Part shown: positions 11,856 through 23,824 of the stretch, piece after piece
How the letters are laid out: every line of letters begins with the position of its first letter
Position numbering within the stretch: position 1 is the first letter of the stretch
Source: Argentina anserina
Taxonomy: Eukaryota > Streptophyta > Magnoliopsida > Rosales > Rosaceae
DNA: 64,000 bases
Assembly (NCBI RefSeq): GCF_933775445.1
Contig: NC_065877.1
Location: forward strand, 26,970,001 to 27,034,000
Reading direction: 5' to 3'
The notes under the pieces: model-generated
The model's input: only the letters and a program-made list of their open reading frames with translations
Databases searched by the model: none
Told to the model about the DNA's origin: nothing
Translations under genes and position numbers: made by a program

Positions 11856-12099
11856 CAGAAAGCCCCAAAGAAAATTAAATGTTAAAGATGTAAAACTCCA
11901 TATAAAAGGTGTAATCAAGTGTAATCCTAAAAATAAACTAAAAGTTACAGTACATCATCTTCTTCAAAACGGAAATAAACACACTGCTGTTGTCGTCGGT
12001 CCAATATGCTGCTGTAGAAGCTCTGTTTGCATTTTCAATCTATGTTCTATTAACAACAAGATATAAAAATGAAAATAAACGTGTCTTAATTATACACTT

Positions 12100-12595
12100 A
12101 AGAAGTTAGATTAATTAAATGCCATAGTCGTAGCATGAAACAACACCTTATGGGAATTGGTAAAAGCTTGTCATAAAAGAAAAAAAATTGAAACTTGGAA
12201 GAGGCTATTTTCACAAGTTAGGAGCTGGTTGCCTTTTGTTCGTGTTATCATATTCAAAATTGGGTCTCACCAGTTTCAGGCACTTGGAATTGGGTCATAT
12301 GATAGAGATTCTTCTGCATCACTGCTAATAATTTGTCATTAATGGCTGATTCTGTAGGAGTAAACAAGATGAAACTGTCAAGGAATGAAGGGGTCCTTCC
12401 AACATCTCTACAACTTTGCCCATTGATGGTCGATCAGATGGCATGGTTTGAATGCAACTTCCTTACTGTATCATTCTCCTCCTCCAGAATTGTGCTGAAA
12501 TACTTTTCGTCATTGCCTGGCTCCAGGTCTTTGTATACATAATGTGGAAACATTTAACTTGTATGAGAGACATCCAAATGTAAATTCCTTCGATC
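12100..12595 (-). pseudogene. LRK10L kinase C-lobe fragment
   Basis: Minus-strand sequence matches the last part of the kinase exon and the 3' flank of the two receptor kinases. The region encoding the SMSKVVEMLEG-like motif and the RKM(I/M)LISLGC-like helix is recognisable, with short deletions and frame breaks. Homology stops near 12595, before the copia element that begins at 12642. No ectodomain or N-lobe is present. Confidence 0.75.
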
Positions 12596-12641
12596 ACTAT
12601 CAAATTAACTCCCTGATAAAAGTAGAAGTACTAGATGCATA

Positions 12642-12788
12642 AATAGAAATGTATATTGATTCATAACTTCTTACACTGAAATGTTCTATAAATAATCGAA
12701 CACATATTTGTATATTCCTACAACAAATCACTCCTTAATTGGCTCCCCTTGAATCACGCCCTAATTTGCTCCATTACTCACGTTAATA
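12642..12788 (-). repeat. Copia 3' LTR (147 bp)
   Basis: The sequence aligns from end to end with 20200-20347, with roughly ten differences. The core runs from TGTATATTGATTC to CCATTACTCA, but the match extends on both sides to the GCATA duplication. Confidence 0.8.
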
Positions 12789-12804
12789 CTCCCCCTCAAG
12801 TTGG
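12789..12804 (-). promoter_or_regulatory. Copia polypurine tract
   Basis: On the minus strand CAACTTGAGGGGGAG lies directly before the 3' LTR. This matches the usual plus-strand primer of plant copia elements. Confidence 0.75.
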
Positions 12805-14326
12805 TGCATACACATCAACTATGCCCAACTTGCTAAGTGAGTCATAAAAGGCCTTCTTAGACATTCTTTTTGTGAGCATATCGACAAGTTGCTCTTCTGT
12901 AGGAACAAAAGGAAAGCTAATGATCTTTGCGTCTAACTTCTTCTTTATAAAGTGACAATCAACCTCCATATATTTTGTACGATCATGTTGCACATGATTT
13001 TGTGAAATATCAATAGCTGCCTTGTTGTCACAGTACAGCTGCATAACACACTTAGACTTAATACCCAAATTTTGTAGCAAGATTCTAAGCTATAACAATT
13101 CGCACACTCCCTGAGCCATACTTTTGTACTCTGCTTCAGCACTAGATCGAGCTACCACATTTTGTTTCTTACTCTTCCACGTAACAAGATTACCCCCAAC
13201 AAAGGTAAAGTACCCTGATGTGGATCTCCGATATATATTATTTTCCAGCCCAGTTTGCATCTGTTAAGCCACAAACCTCAAAGATATTATTGTGATTAGA
13301 AAACATTACTCCTCTCCTTGGAGCTGACTTTAAGTACCTCAAAATCCTTACAACAACATTTATGTGGTCCACATTGGGATTATGCATGAACTGACTCACT
13401 ACACTTACTGCATACGCAACATTTAGTCTGATATGTGATAAATAAATCAAGTGTCCAACTAGCCTCTAATAACGAGTTTTTTCATTAGGCACTTGATCTG
13501 GATACTCTGTTAATCGATGGTTCTGCTCAATAGGAGTATCAATGGGAGTGCAATCCAACATACATGTCTTTGTTAGTAGATCAAGAATGTACTTTCTTTG
13601 ACACATATAGATACCATCACTTCCCCGGGCTACCTCAATGTCCAAGAAGTACTTGAGTGTACATAGGTCATTCATCTCAAACTCTGTGGCTAGCTGTTTC
13701 TGTAATCTATCCACCTCAACAGTATCATTCTCAGTAACTACCATATCATCAACATATATGATTAGGGTTGTTACATTCCCTTGTTTATGTCTGAGAAATA
13801 ATGTGTGGTCTGAATTACTCTGTCTGTAGCCAATTTTCCTCATGTATTGTGAGAATCTTCTAAACCAAGCACGAGGTGACTGTTTAAGACCATATAAAGA
13901 CTTTCTCAATCTGCATACAAAGTTACTTAGAGAAGCGGCCACATATCCAGGCGAAAGATCCATGTACACTTCCTCTGTAAGTTCTCCATGAAGGAATGCA
14001 TTCTTAACATCAAACTGTCTAAGTTGCTAGTTTAAGCTAGCAGCAAAAGAGAGCAATACCCGAATAGTGTTTATCTTTGCAACATGTGTAAATGTCTCAT
14101 CATAGTCTATGTCATATGTCTGGGTGAACCCATTTGCTACTAAGTGTGCTTTATACCGGCTCACTGACCCATCTGGATTATGTTTCACTGTAAACACCCA
14201 ATGACATTCCACAGCTTTCTTGCCATGTGGTGGAGATACAAGCTCACAAGTATTGTTCTTTTGTAATGTTTCTATCTTTTCGTCCATTGCTTTCCTCCAT
14301 TTTGGATCTCCTAATGTATCATGCAC
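12796..14326 (-). pseudogene. Copia reverse transcriptase and RNase H, broken
   Basis: From 14326 downward the minus strand encodes the start of the RT domain ([10 protein letters not shown], then [13 protein letters not shown]), the LYGLKQSPRAW block and the catalytic YVDD motif (about 13745-13760). RT/connection sequence follows at 13238-13450. RNase H shows LYCDNKAA (about 13025-13050) and the terminal LVDMLTK motif. Several stops and frame changes break the chain (for example near 14027, 13466 and 13238), so no functional polyprotein can be made. Confidence 0.85.
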
Positions 14327-14519
14327 TTTGTTAGGTACTGATACAGTAGATATTTAATTCACAAATGATTCATATGACTTAGACAATCTTTTGGTAGACA
14401 TAAAATTTGCCACAAGATACTTAACTTTAGCCTGAAGGGTAGGTTCATATTTTTTTGTTGGCTGACCCCGAGTAGACTTATTTGGCAAGACATATTGTAT
14501 ACTATTAGCCTCACTAGTA

Positions 14520-15913
14520 TTAGCCCCAATAGAATGACACATTGGTAATCTCAACTGAAGCTGTTACCATATCTACTGGCTCATTTGTCTCCCACTCTCC
14601 ATGATACAGCTCTTCAAAATATGAATTTTCCTCCTGAAGAGTAGTATCAAAAGAGATAAAATAACTCATGTCCTCAAAGAAAGTAACATTCATTGTGACA
14701 TAGTACTTTCTGGTAGGTGGATGATAGCACATGTACTCTTTCTGATGTCCTCCATACCCAACAAACACACATTTAACTGCTCGGACATCCAATTTAGACC
14801 TTTGATGTTTTGGAAGATGGACAAAACCAACACAACCGAAGACACGAGCAAGAATGTTATGAAAAGAGGGTAATGAGACATGAGATGCAAGCACCTCATA
14901 TGGAACTTTTTCCTAAAAGACACGAGATGGAAGACGATTAATGAGGTGTGCGGAAGTTATGACAACATCACCCCAAATGTATTTAGGTATATGGGCACTA
15001 AAAAGAATACACCGAGCCATATCAAGTAAATGGCGAATTTTGTTTTTAGAAACTCCATTCTGCTCAGGTGTGTAAGGACACGTTGTTTGATGAACAATAC
15101 CGTGTGTGTTAAAGAACTCCTGAAAGACAAGATTCACATAATCCCCCCCATTATCATAACGAAGAACTTTAATTGTTTCATTATATTGTGTTTGGATAGT
15201 GGTATAGAATGCTTCAAAAGCCGAAAAAACATAATCTGTAGTTTTAAGAAGAACAATCCATGAAAGGCGTGTGCAATTATCAATAAATGACACATAATAC
15301 CGTATTTCGAACACGTAAACTCTTTGGATGGTCCACAAACATCAGAATTAATTAATTCAAAAGGAATAATACTTTTATTAGAAGTACTAGGGGAATAATT
15401 AGATTGATGACTCTTGCCCAAAACACATGTCTCACAATGTAAAAATAACGTATCCACACTAATAAACAAAGTAGGCATGTATTTTTTCATAACACTAAAA
15501 TATGGATGCCCTAAGCGACGATGTCATAACCATACTTCACTTAGCTTGTTAGAAGTGGATATTAAAGTGGTTTGAGACTGTGCCCGTGGTTTCTCCCCCG
15601 CATATGTCAGATCCAGATGAAACAATCTGCCTATCAGATACCCCCGACCAATTAACTTCCCAGTGATATGATTCTGAAATATCACATACATATGAAAAAA
15701 TGTCACAGAACACTTAGCATCTGTGTTCAATTATGGGACAGATATCAAATGATGAGATAAAGTAGGTACATATAGCAAATTGTGAAGCTCTATTGTGGGA
15801 GTAATACGAACTGACATTTTCCCTAACACGAGGAATGCCTCACCATTAACATTAGTAACATAGGGTACTGGTGGAGGAGACAATACGATAAAATAAGATT
15901 TTTCATAAATCAT
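14520..15913 (-). pseudogene. Copia protease/integrase region, broken
   Basis: The minus strand shows the GAG-pre-integrase zinc finger with HCETCVLGK (about 15400-15440) and the integrase core with YVSFIDNCTRLSWI and the PYTPEQNGV motif that carries the last acidic catalytic region (about 15055-15080). The integrase tail with FGCVGFVHLP is at about 14815-14850. The sequence around 15730-15913 corresponds to the protease end. Frames change several times. Confidence 0.8.
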
Positions 15914-16079
15914 ATGATCAAACGCACTAGAATCAATAATCCATGTATCAAAACCAACAACGTTAGAAATATTTAAGCCATACCAATTTTATCACGACCA
16001 GCTATGGATGCGGTACGTGTTGCTCCTCCTGCTGTATGATGATCATGTCCAACCACACCATAGATATCTGGTTCCTAGA

Positions 16080-16870
16080 CTAATTGAATAACTGCTTTCG
16101 CCTTGGGATGATAATTAGGCCTCTTAGGCATAAGATGTGGATACAACTTCCAACAGGTTGCACGAGCATGGTTAGTATCATGACAATAAGAGCAAGGAGA
16201 GTGGGGCTGATTCCCGAAGCCTGATGGTGGTCCTTGCTGATGAAGTGAAGCTGAAGTTGCTTGCGGAAGGGGTGGTGCTGGAGATCTAGCATATAGAAGT
16301 AAGGCTGGAAACTACAACTTGTGCCTGATGAAGACTCTCCTGCTGACTCATCCTTACGAATATATGTGAAAGTGGTGATTAGTCTAGGGGGTTCGGTCTT
16401 TCTGAGCAATTCTTATTTCGCACTGTTATGCTTTGCATCAAGACCTTTCAGGGAATGGTGAACTCGCTCAAGCTCCTTCTCCTTTTGGTACCAAACAATA
16501 TCCTCCTGATTCTTCATCATGCAAAGACGTTTCACATCAATCTCAGCCCAAATATTTTTCAGTTTGGTGAAATATTGCGCCACCGGTTGCCCATCATGTT
16601 GCATCGCCAATTTGTGCACATTAACTCATGAACCTATATGAAATCAGAGTCATTAGTATATAAGCCTTCTAGTGTTTGTCATATTGCCTGCGCAGTGGCA
16701 CATGCCTCCACCAGATCAACTATCTTGTCATTCATAGGTTTCCACAAGATTAACATCACAAGACCATCATCGTCGTCTCACTTAGTGTAGGCAACAATAT
16801 CATCTTTATTAGGAGCCTTAGTTACTCCGGTTATATGCCCCATCTTGTGCATGCCTCGAACATGAGCTGC
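16080..16870 (-). pseudogene. Copia gag C-terminal part
   Basis: Read on the minus strand, 16870-16413 encodes a copia gag segment with KMGHITGVTKAP and YFTKLKNIWAEID. At least three stop codons and one likely frame change interrupt it. The segment 16409-16080 continues into the linker before protease. Gag continuity ends abruptly near 16870, where sequence of a different repeat begins. Confidence 0.7.
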
Positions 16871-19600
16871 TGTTGAAATGAAAAAAAATTCAAAAGTTCA
16901 ATTTCCTTATCTCTAACAGAAGAACAAGCAAAGATCATGTAACACATGCTTGTCGATCAAATTGGAGTGAAGATAGATAGCTGGATATTTACCCTCTAAT
17001 TCAAAATTCAAAATTATCTAGATATTTAGATTGGTTAATTGGAAGGGAGGAACATCCAGATTATGTGCAGAGATAGTTGGACTTTTTCAACCATGATGAG
17101 ATCAAAGCCAAGCTAACCTTGTTAAATTCAAAATCTCAAATGAAGTTTAGTTGAACCGATGACCTAGATGCATGGTCAAACCGGTTGAATGGAGCTATAA
17201 ACTTGGTTAAATTGATTTGAATTTCAACTCATATCAAATTCAAATCGGAGATATCTTCAACTCCACCTCATCCAGAACTCCACTATATATACAAGCCACT
17301 CAAAACATTAAAGGGGGGAGGAGGAAGAAAAAAAAAAGGGAGAACGTACGGCAGAGAGAGAGAGAGAGAGAGTAGAGGAAAATACACAGAAGCTCTTGAA
17401 AATTAAAGGGGCAAACGCCAAAGCTTCAAAGAGAGTTCATACAGCTACACCACCTTGCAACGTGGAAGACGCTTTACAAATCACAGGTATACAATTGTAC
17501 GTTGTAGTTATCACCTGAAATTACTAATGAATTCTCTCGTGGCGCAGACAAAAGGAAAATGTGTTTCCCATAGTCTAGGCTCTTTCTACAAATCAAATCA
17601 TCTGTCATTAACGACTTTTGGGCAAAGACACAAAGTCACCATCAAGCCCTTGTTTATAGCCACAATAACGACATCTCTTTTTGTTTAGCCTCCTAGCCCA
17701 AGGGTTCGATCATGTAATACCGCTGCTGCGACGCAAGCTTAAAATAGGAGCAGTGGATTGTTGTCGAAGAAGTGTTGGTCTTGACTCACCGTGACATGCA
17801 TTTGATCACCACAAGACAACTAAAATGAAGCAAGAGTCATCGTGCAATGGAGGTAGCAAGTATCATTGTTCCTTCCTCACCACGGATGGAGTAGTCCAAT
17901 ATATACATTGATGGAAGCTTATGGTTGCAATTTCTCTTTGCGGTGACAAAAGAGTAGATTTCCTCGCGTACCAGAAAAATCCCCTCAAAGCACCAGAAAA
18001 TTCCCTCAAGCACCAAGCAACATAAATATTTTCTCACCACAAAGGATATGGAAATCCCCTCAAGCCCAAATATAGACACCTTCTGTGATTCCACGATGTT
18101 GGAGCAGTGAAGACAAAGTTGCATGCAAGACAAGTCAAGGAGCCAAGAGCTAGACACCTTCTGTGATTCCACGATGTTGGAGCAGTGAAGACAAAGTTGC
18201 ATGCAAGACAAGTCAAGGAGCCAAGAGCTTGATTGAAGTCTCAAACAGTGAAGAGGTAATCAAGATGAGATGAGGACAACATACCTACTGGGAAGACACA
18301 AAGGGCACAAAGCAATAATATGCCGAGGAGCTTAGAATGAATGATGAGTATATGTGATTATATCACCACGAAGCTACACGGCTCTTATGTTCAAGGCATG
18401 TCAATAAGTTCAGAAGCCACATGATGCATGCAAAAGACCATGTGTAAAATCATCTTCTGGAGCTTTGGTTATACCCACATGTCCGTAGGTGTTAATTGTG
18501 TGCAAAGAAAACATTGATCATTAAGGGTTTTGTCACTCAATGTGAATCACGTAAATGGGCCCCCGAAAAAAAAATGGAAGTAAGCCCACAGTGCAAAGGC
18601 CCCGGCCTCATCTCGAAACGAAGCTCAAAACGTCGACAACTTCAAAGTCAAAGTGAAGCAGTGTAAAGCCCATGTCAAGTCTCAAAGCCGAACTGCAAAG
18701 CTCGACACGGATGTCCAAGTCGAAATTAGTTCACTAAATTCCGAGGCCCGCTGTAAAGCCCAGCATAACTTCAAGCTGTCACTAAATTCCGAGGCCCGTT
18801 GCAAAGCCCGGCAGACACTCTACCAAATTGGGTGTCTAAATGAAATATGTTTAACAGATTCAAGTTCGCCATATATCCGTCAACCTCAAATGTTGGTACA
18901 AAACCGAAAACACCTATGAACTATGGTCGGTTTGATTCCGCAAAGGGTACGTAGGCAATCTAGCGACCCACTAGATGCAACCACATGTCCAAATAGAATC
19001 CCTGACCACCAGTCAAATTCGCCCAAATAGAATCTCTAACACTACCAGTTAAATTCGACTAGTCCAAAATGAATCACTGACTGTAGTCACATTCTTCAAA
19101 CACCAGAAAATCATATCCACTCCCAAATCACAAATCAAATCCAAATCAAATCCATGGGGTTTAAACCCATATCCCAAACACAAAATCCAATCCCTGGTTC
19201 ACTTACACCAAATTGGTCTCAAACACAAATCCCATTCCAAAATCATAGCCTTTCAATGTGTCATTCACGCATTGGAATTCTTGAACTACGAGTGGCTTGA
19301 TCCCTCTCCCAAGGTACGTAGACAACCCATTCAAATTTCCGGGTGCAGCCGCAAAAACAAATATCTCATATATTTGATTTCGTCATAAATGGAATCAAAG
19401 GGTATTTCCCTACAAACAAGGGATTGTAATTAAGAGACACATTCTGTCTTGAATGGGTCGAACCCGAAATAATTAAAACTTTATTCACTATATGAATATG
19501 AGTGAAATTATGTTGGGTGACATTTTGGTTCACTACGTGCACAATTTTACTCAACAACTGCCATAATTCTCTTCCATTTACGGAAATTGGTCCCATTGAG
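16871..19600 (+). mobile_element. Nested gypsy-type LTR fragment (approximate borders)
   Basis: This non-coding block interrupts the copia gag. On the plus strand it has a TATA-like CTATATATAC at 17282-17291, followed by a purine-rich transcribed leader with a GA repeat near 17350-17375. Near its end it has the motif GTACGTAG(G/A)CAA twice (about 18948 and 19315) and GGGTGCAGCCGC (about 19341-19352). Such motifs are typical of the U5 end of Tat/Ogre-like gypsy LTRs. I could not find a target duplication, and the right border may lie anywhere between about 19360 and 19620. Confidence 0.4.
18073..18228. repeat. 78-bp tandem duplication
   Basis: The block starting TAGACACCTTCTGTGATTCC occurs twice back to back (18073-18150 and 18151-18228) with almost no differences. 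It lies inside the nested gypsy-like LTR and suggests a recent slippage or unequal exchange. Confidence 0.85.
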
Positions 19601-20186
19601 TTTGGCGCTCTAAAGGAACTATTTTCAGAACTCTTGACAGATACTTCAAATTTCGGAACATCATTGATCTGAGAACTCTCTGTTTTGTCTCCAGAGATGG
19701 GCATGTCTTGTGTGCACTTGCACTGTCAGTGACAACAAAATTTGGGCCGGGTCAAGTCGGGGCGGAGAGTAGCCGAAAGAGCTGAAAACGGTTCGGAGAG
19801 GAGTGGCGGCGTTGGAGGGCAGAAGCGACGTCGGAGTGCAGCGCTTGGACAAGGGTGACGTCTGAGGAGAGCGACACGATGGCTTAGGGGAGCGTGACGT
19901 CGAAAGAACGGATGGAGGACCGTGAGAGGGCAGAGGGTAGTGATCTGGGCAGCGCCGGTCGAAGGACGAGCAACTGTTCCACATTCCAAGAGAGACGACG
20001 CCAGAAGCAAACGTCGACTAGGGCAGAGGACGCCGACGCGCAGAACCGGAACCGGACTGGAGAAGGTGGACGGGCACGTCTTGGCAAAGCACCTACGCCG
20101 AAGAGACAACAGTGTTGCCGACTATGGCTGCTCGCTGCACATGCTACAACAGTTCCACGCCAAAAACAACAGAGGATGAAAAAATT

Positions 20187-20199
20187 GGCTCTGATGCCA
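20187..20199 (-). promoter_or_regulatory. Copia primer-binding site
   Basis: On the minus strand TGGCATCAGAGCC abuts the 5' LTR. It differs at one base from the TGGTATCAGAGC sequence complementary to initiator tRNA-Met. Confidence 0.75.
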
Positions 20200-20347
20200 A
20201 ATATAAATGTATATTGATTCATAACTTCTTACACTGAAATGTTCTATAAATAATCTAACACATATTTGTATATTCCTACCACAAATCACTCCTTTAATTA
20301 TTTCCCCTTGAATCAGGCCATAATTTGCTCCATTACTCACGCTAATA
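20200..20347 (-). repeat. Copia 5' LTR (148 bp)
   Basis: This is the partner of 12642-12788. On the minus strand it begins TATTAGCGTGAG and ends ..CATTTATATT, immediately before the primer-binding site. The termini are therefore not the usual TG...CA. Confidence 0.8.
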
Positions 20348-20956
20348 GCATACGATCTCAATCATAGTACGCATACTATTGGTTGTACGAATGCTCAATC
20401 AATTCCTCAGCTCAATCATATAGAGTAAATCAAACCTCAATTGCCAATTTGGTAGTTATTCCCCTTGCGGGCTAGCCTTCTCATGATCTCATCACAGGCA
20501 ATAGGATAGGGTGATGCTGGGTGTGTTTGGTACAGCTGGGCTTATAAAAAAAGTCGGCTTATGCTGATTTCTGAAAATAAGTGGCTGATAAATAAAGTTG
20601 CAGACTGTTTGGTAAACTGGCTTATATAAGTAGCTGTTAGTGACAGAAGTAATGGCAAAGCGTTTGGTAAACTCAAACTAGCTTATGCTTTTAATTTGTC
20701 AAATGACTAATTTAGACATGTAAGATAATTTTCAGTTAATTTTAATTTAAAACAATGCCTAAAAATATATGGTATATTAATATTGGATAATTTTAAAATT
20801 ATCTTAAACCAATATACTCTGATATTGATAATTTGGTTTTGATTAAGATCATGTCAATACATAAATACTCAATCATGTGCATTCATCAAACTTTGGGCAA
20901 TCCAGTCTCTTAATATATCAATTTCTTGTGCGCCATGATGATTTTGTTCATCATCA

Positions 20957-21390
20957 TCATCTTCTTCCTTCTTCCTCATCTCCACCACCTTCCCTTTCTT
21001 CGCCTCGGATAAAATGTCTATCACGATGTGCATATCTTCGGATATAATTATGAAGTGTCATAGTAGCGATGACAATCTTCACTTGTTTCTCGTATGAATA
21101 TCCTTGCATGTCTTTTAAAATCTTCCATTTTTTTTCCAAACTCCAAATGAGCGTTCTATAACTCCTCTAAGTGAAGAGTGTGCTTGGTTAAATAATTCTC
21201 TTTTATTTCTTGGTTCTCGGCCACGATATTGTTGGAAGTGTTGTGGTGGCCCTTTATAAGGTCTCAAATACCCTGGCAGAGTGGGATATCCTGAATCCAC
21301 AACATAATATTTTCCTACAAAATTATCATGTAATAAAATTTGTGAAAATGTCATTTGAAGCATGAATTGAAATGAAATACTGTTTTTCAA
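20957..21390 (-). pseudogene. Harbinger transposase C-terminal fragment
   Basis: The minus strand encodes KYYVVDSGYP(T)LPGYLRPYKG, then a spacer and SSLRGVIERSFGVWKK, the C-terminal half of the DDE_Tnp_4 domain that includes its second Asp region. In another frame comes VIATMTLHNYIRR, the usual last helix. Upstream catalytic parts are gone and a frame change occurs near 21115-21140. The 145-bp repeat array begins where the N-terminal part would be. Confidence 0.85.
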
Positions 21391-22102
21391 GTTTAATACC
21401 CCCAGTAGAAGTTTACTAGAGGTAGTAAACTTTAGTAAATTTTTACTATCCCCAGTAAACTTTATTTTTTTGCATCTAAGTTGATTTTTCTCCGTTTTAA
21501 GGTGTGTTATGGCCTTTAGAAATACTGTTTTTCAAGTTTAATACCCCCAGTAGAAGTTTACTAGAGGTAGTAAACTTTAGTAAATTTTTATTACCCCCAG
21601 TAAACTTTATTTTTTTGCATCTAAGTTGATTTTTCTCCGTTTTAAGGTGTGTTATGGCCTTTAGAAATACTGTTTTTCAAGTTTAATACCCCCAGTATAA
21701 GTTTACTACCTCTAGTAAACTTTAGTAAATTTTTAATACCCCCAGTAAATTTTATTTTTTTGCATCTAAGTTGATTTTTCTCCGTTTTAAGGTGTGTTAT
21801 GGCCTTTAGAAATACTGTTTTTCAAGTTTAATACCCCAGTAGAAGTTTACTAGAGGTAGTAAACTTTAGTAAATTTTTACTACCCCCAGTAAATTTTATT
21901 TTTTTTACATATAAGTTGATTTTTCTCCGTTTTAAGGTGTGTTATGGCCTTTAGAAATACTGTTTTTCAAGTTTAATACCCCCAATAGAAGTTTACTACC
22001 TCTAGTAAACTTTACTAAATTTTTACTACCCCTAGTAAACTTTATTTTTTTACATCTATGTTGATTTTTCTCCGTTTTAAGGTGTGTTATGGCCTTTAGA
22101 AA
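21378..22102. repeat. Five 145-bp tandem repeats with a flip-flop hairpin
   Basis: Units begin at 21378, 21523, 21668, 21813 and 21958, exactly 145 bases apart. Each starts TACTGTTTTTCAAG and ends TTATGGCCTTTAGAAA. Each unit has a hairpin with arms GTTTACTA and TAGTAAAC. In units 1, 2 and 4 the short centre reads GAGG; in units 3 and 5 it is the reverse complement, CCTC. No coding capacity. Confidence 0.9.
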
Positions 22103-22741
22103 ACTCCAGAATATATTTAATAAAAAATTTAAAACCATTCAATATTAATCCTGGAGTTTTCCTCATCCGGCTCAACCCTTGAATACTTCTTCTTCAAATT
22201 CACATCGTTCCTAATCAAGTACAAGAATAACATTAACATTTTAGGAATGCAAAAACCCTATAATTCAAGATAGCAATGAAATTGAACAAATTAGAGCCAA
22301 CCCAGAGGTGCCCATGGGTAGAAGAAGAGAGAAGGAACAAAACTAGTTGAAGACGGAGGAGGAGGGCCGCCGTCGGGGGTTGAATGTGGGAGGGAGAGGA
22401 CGAAGTCTTTAGGGGTGTACTGCCCGGAGAGAGGGAGGTCGCCCTTGGCGGTGGATTTGGCCTCGTTGATGGTATTTCTGTTTGATATGTGGTGGGTCGT
22501 AATTAGTTGAAACCACCAAGGGTACCCATTGGTATTTTGGAATGTTCATTAATTCGCCGCTACAGTGCGCGCGTTAAGAAGTAGAAGCGGCTTCTAAAAG
22601 GAGGGTATGAGCTACTTCTCCTTTTGGCTTGAAAAAGTCACAGCTTTTAGAAGTTGGAAGGCAGAAACCAGTTTACCAAACGGGTTGTTGGGCTTCACTT
22701 ATAATCACCAGAGCTCATAAACTCTACCAAACACAGCCGCT

Positions 22742-23539
22742 GAGGGGAGAAACATAATGGGTCTTAGGTAACCTAAGATTCTCTTTCTTGCTATAAGGAG
22801 GTTTGCCAATCTTTCACTTCAGAGTGACTGATGTTAATTCCATGCCAATATTGATTAATAAAGTAAAGAAAAAAAACTTCAACAAGGAATGGTTGAGCGC
22901 CGGACAGACGGACAAGATTTACTCCAATATTCCCATTAGATTTCTTAACTTCACCCTGAATCCTATTGCCCGGCTGATTTCAAGCTCACAAATCGGATTG
23001 TCACTCTAATCACTACATAACTATATATCAACTGAAGCCTATTGCCCTATCTGATTTTCAAAATCACAAATCCGTACTTCACTCTAATTACTACATTTAC
23101 CATATATCAATATCATAAAACCATACAGTTGGTATTTTAAGTTCAATACACCAATCCCAATATTCCCAAAAGTTCACAGCCACAATCAAAGCATTACACT
23201 ACCACTGGAAATCAGTACCAAGGAGTGAAAGGACAACTACCTAGCCTAAAATGCCGGCACTATTAGACGAAATTCCCATTAGATTTCTCAGTTCTCAGTT
23301 TCTCACCCTCACGCTGAATCCTATTGCCTTGTCTGATTTTCAATTTCACAGATTCGTCCCTCACTATGAGTAATAACTACATTACGCATGTGGAATCATC
23401 TCAATATACTATAAAATGCCTCCACGCACTAATCAAATTCAACACTAAAACACATTTTACCAAATCTGTACATTCAAATGTAGGTACCAAAATATCAAAC
23501 AACTGAAATGGAAAGAAACTAAACAAAAAGCTCACACAC
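22742..23539. other. Probable intron or flank of the LysM receptor pseudogene
   Basis: No exon is recognised. The sequence contains three degenerate copies of a phrase around 'tgaatcctattgcc...tgattt...cacaaat' near 22970, 23040 and 23315. It follows the splice donor at 23539 of the LysM exon on the minus strand. Later exons of that gene (transmembrane and kinase) were not found to the left. Confidence 0.4.
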
Positions 23540-23819
23540 CTTTGCCTGGATTATACGGAACATATACATAACCGGTCTCCCTGCTAAAGTTCACACCCGG
23601 ATTGTATCTCTGTAGCAAACTCTTATCCAAACTCTCCGCCTCCGCAATCGAAGCCAAACTATCCCCAGGCCTCAATGGGTACGTGATAAACAACTTGTTG
23701 TCCGAAACCTTACTATCCCCACACGAACAGTTGACCACCACATCAAGCTTCGGGTCCACCAGTATTTTATTCTCCTCATACTCATTATTAAACCTCCTCA
23801 AAGCCGCCACCGTGGTCAG
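23540..23819 (-). pseudogene. CERK1-like LysM receptor, third LysM part of exon 1
   Basis: The minus strand encodes the end of LysM2 (LTTVAALRRFN), the linker with a VNCSCG motif and LysM3 (TYPLRPGDSLASIAEAESLD). It then reaches YVPYNPGKG and a GT donor at 23539. The frame is open here. The first residues of this segment continue directly from the segment at 36353-36479 once the gypsy element and one copy of GTTAG are removed. LysM receptor kinases sense chitin-type oligosaccharides at the plasma membrane. No kinase exon is visible, so the gene is dead. Confidence 0.88.
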
Positions 23820-23824
23820 GTTAG

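Larger units (their letters stand above)
12642..20347 (-). mobile_element. Ty1/copia retrotransposon, decayed
   Basis: Two short LTRs (12642-12788 and 20200-20347) bound the element, which is flanked by a perfect 5-bp duplication GCATA (12637-12641 and 20348-20352). On the minus strand the primer site TGGCATCAGAGCC directly follows the right LTR, and a G-rich polypurine tract precedes the left one. Gene order on the minus strand is gag, protease/integrase, reverse transcriptase, RNase H, which is the copia order. All coding parts are broken by stops and frameshifts. A gypsy LTR appears to be nested in the gag region. Confidence 0.85.
20519..22738 (-). mobile_element. PIF/Harbinger DNA transposon, decayed
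   Basis: The ends are inverted repeats: left GGGTGTGTTTGGTA, right (inverted) GGCTGTGTTTGGTA. They are flanked by a 3-bp GCT duplication (20516-20518 and 22739-22741), the size expected for PIF/Harbinger. Subterminal inverted repeats (GTTTGGTAAACTGG on the left, inverted near 22667-22680) lengthen the match. Inside lies a broken Harbinger transposase tail (20957-21390) and an array of five 145-bp repeats (21378-22102). GCT is not the usual TWA target, so that detail is less certain. Confidence 0.75.

Noticed and set aside
19726..20222. Overlapping open frames on both strands at the 5' end of the copia element
   Set aside because: GC-rich untranslated leader; Arg/Ser-rich translations in several frames are a compositional effect.
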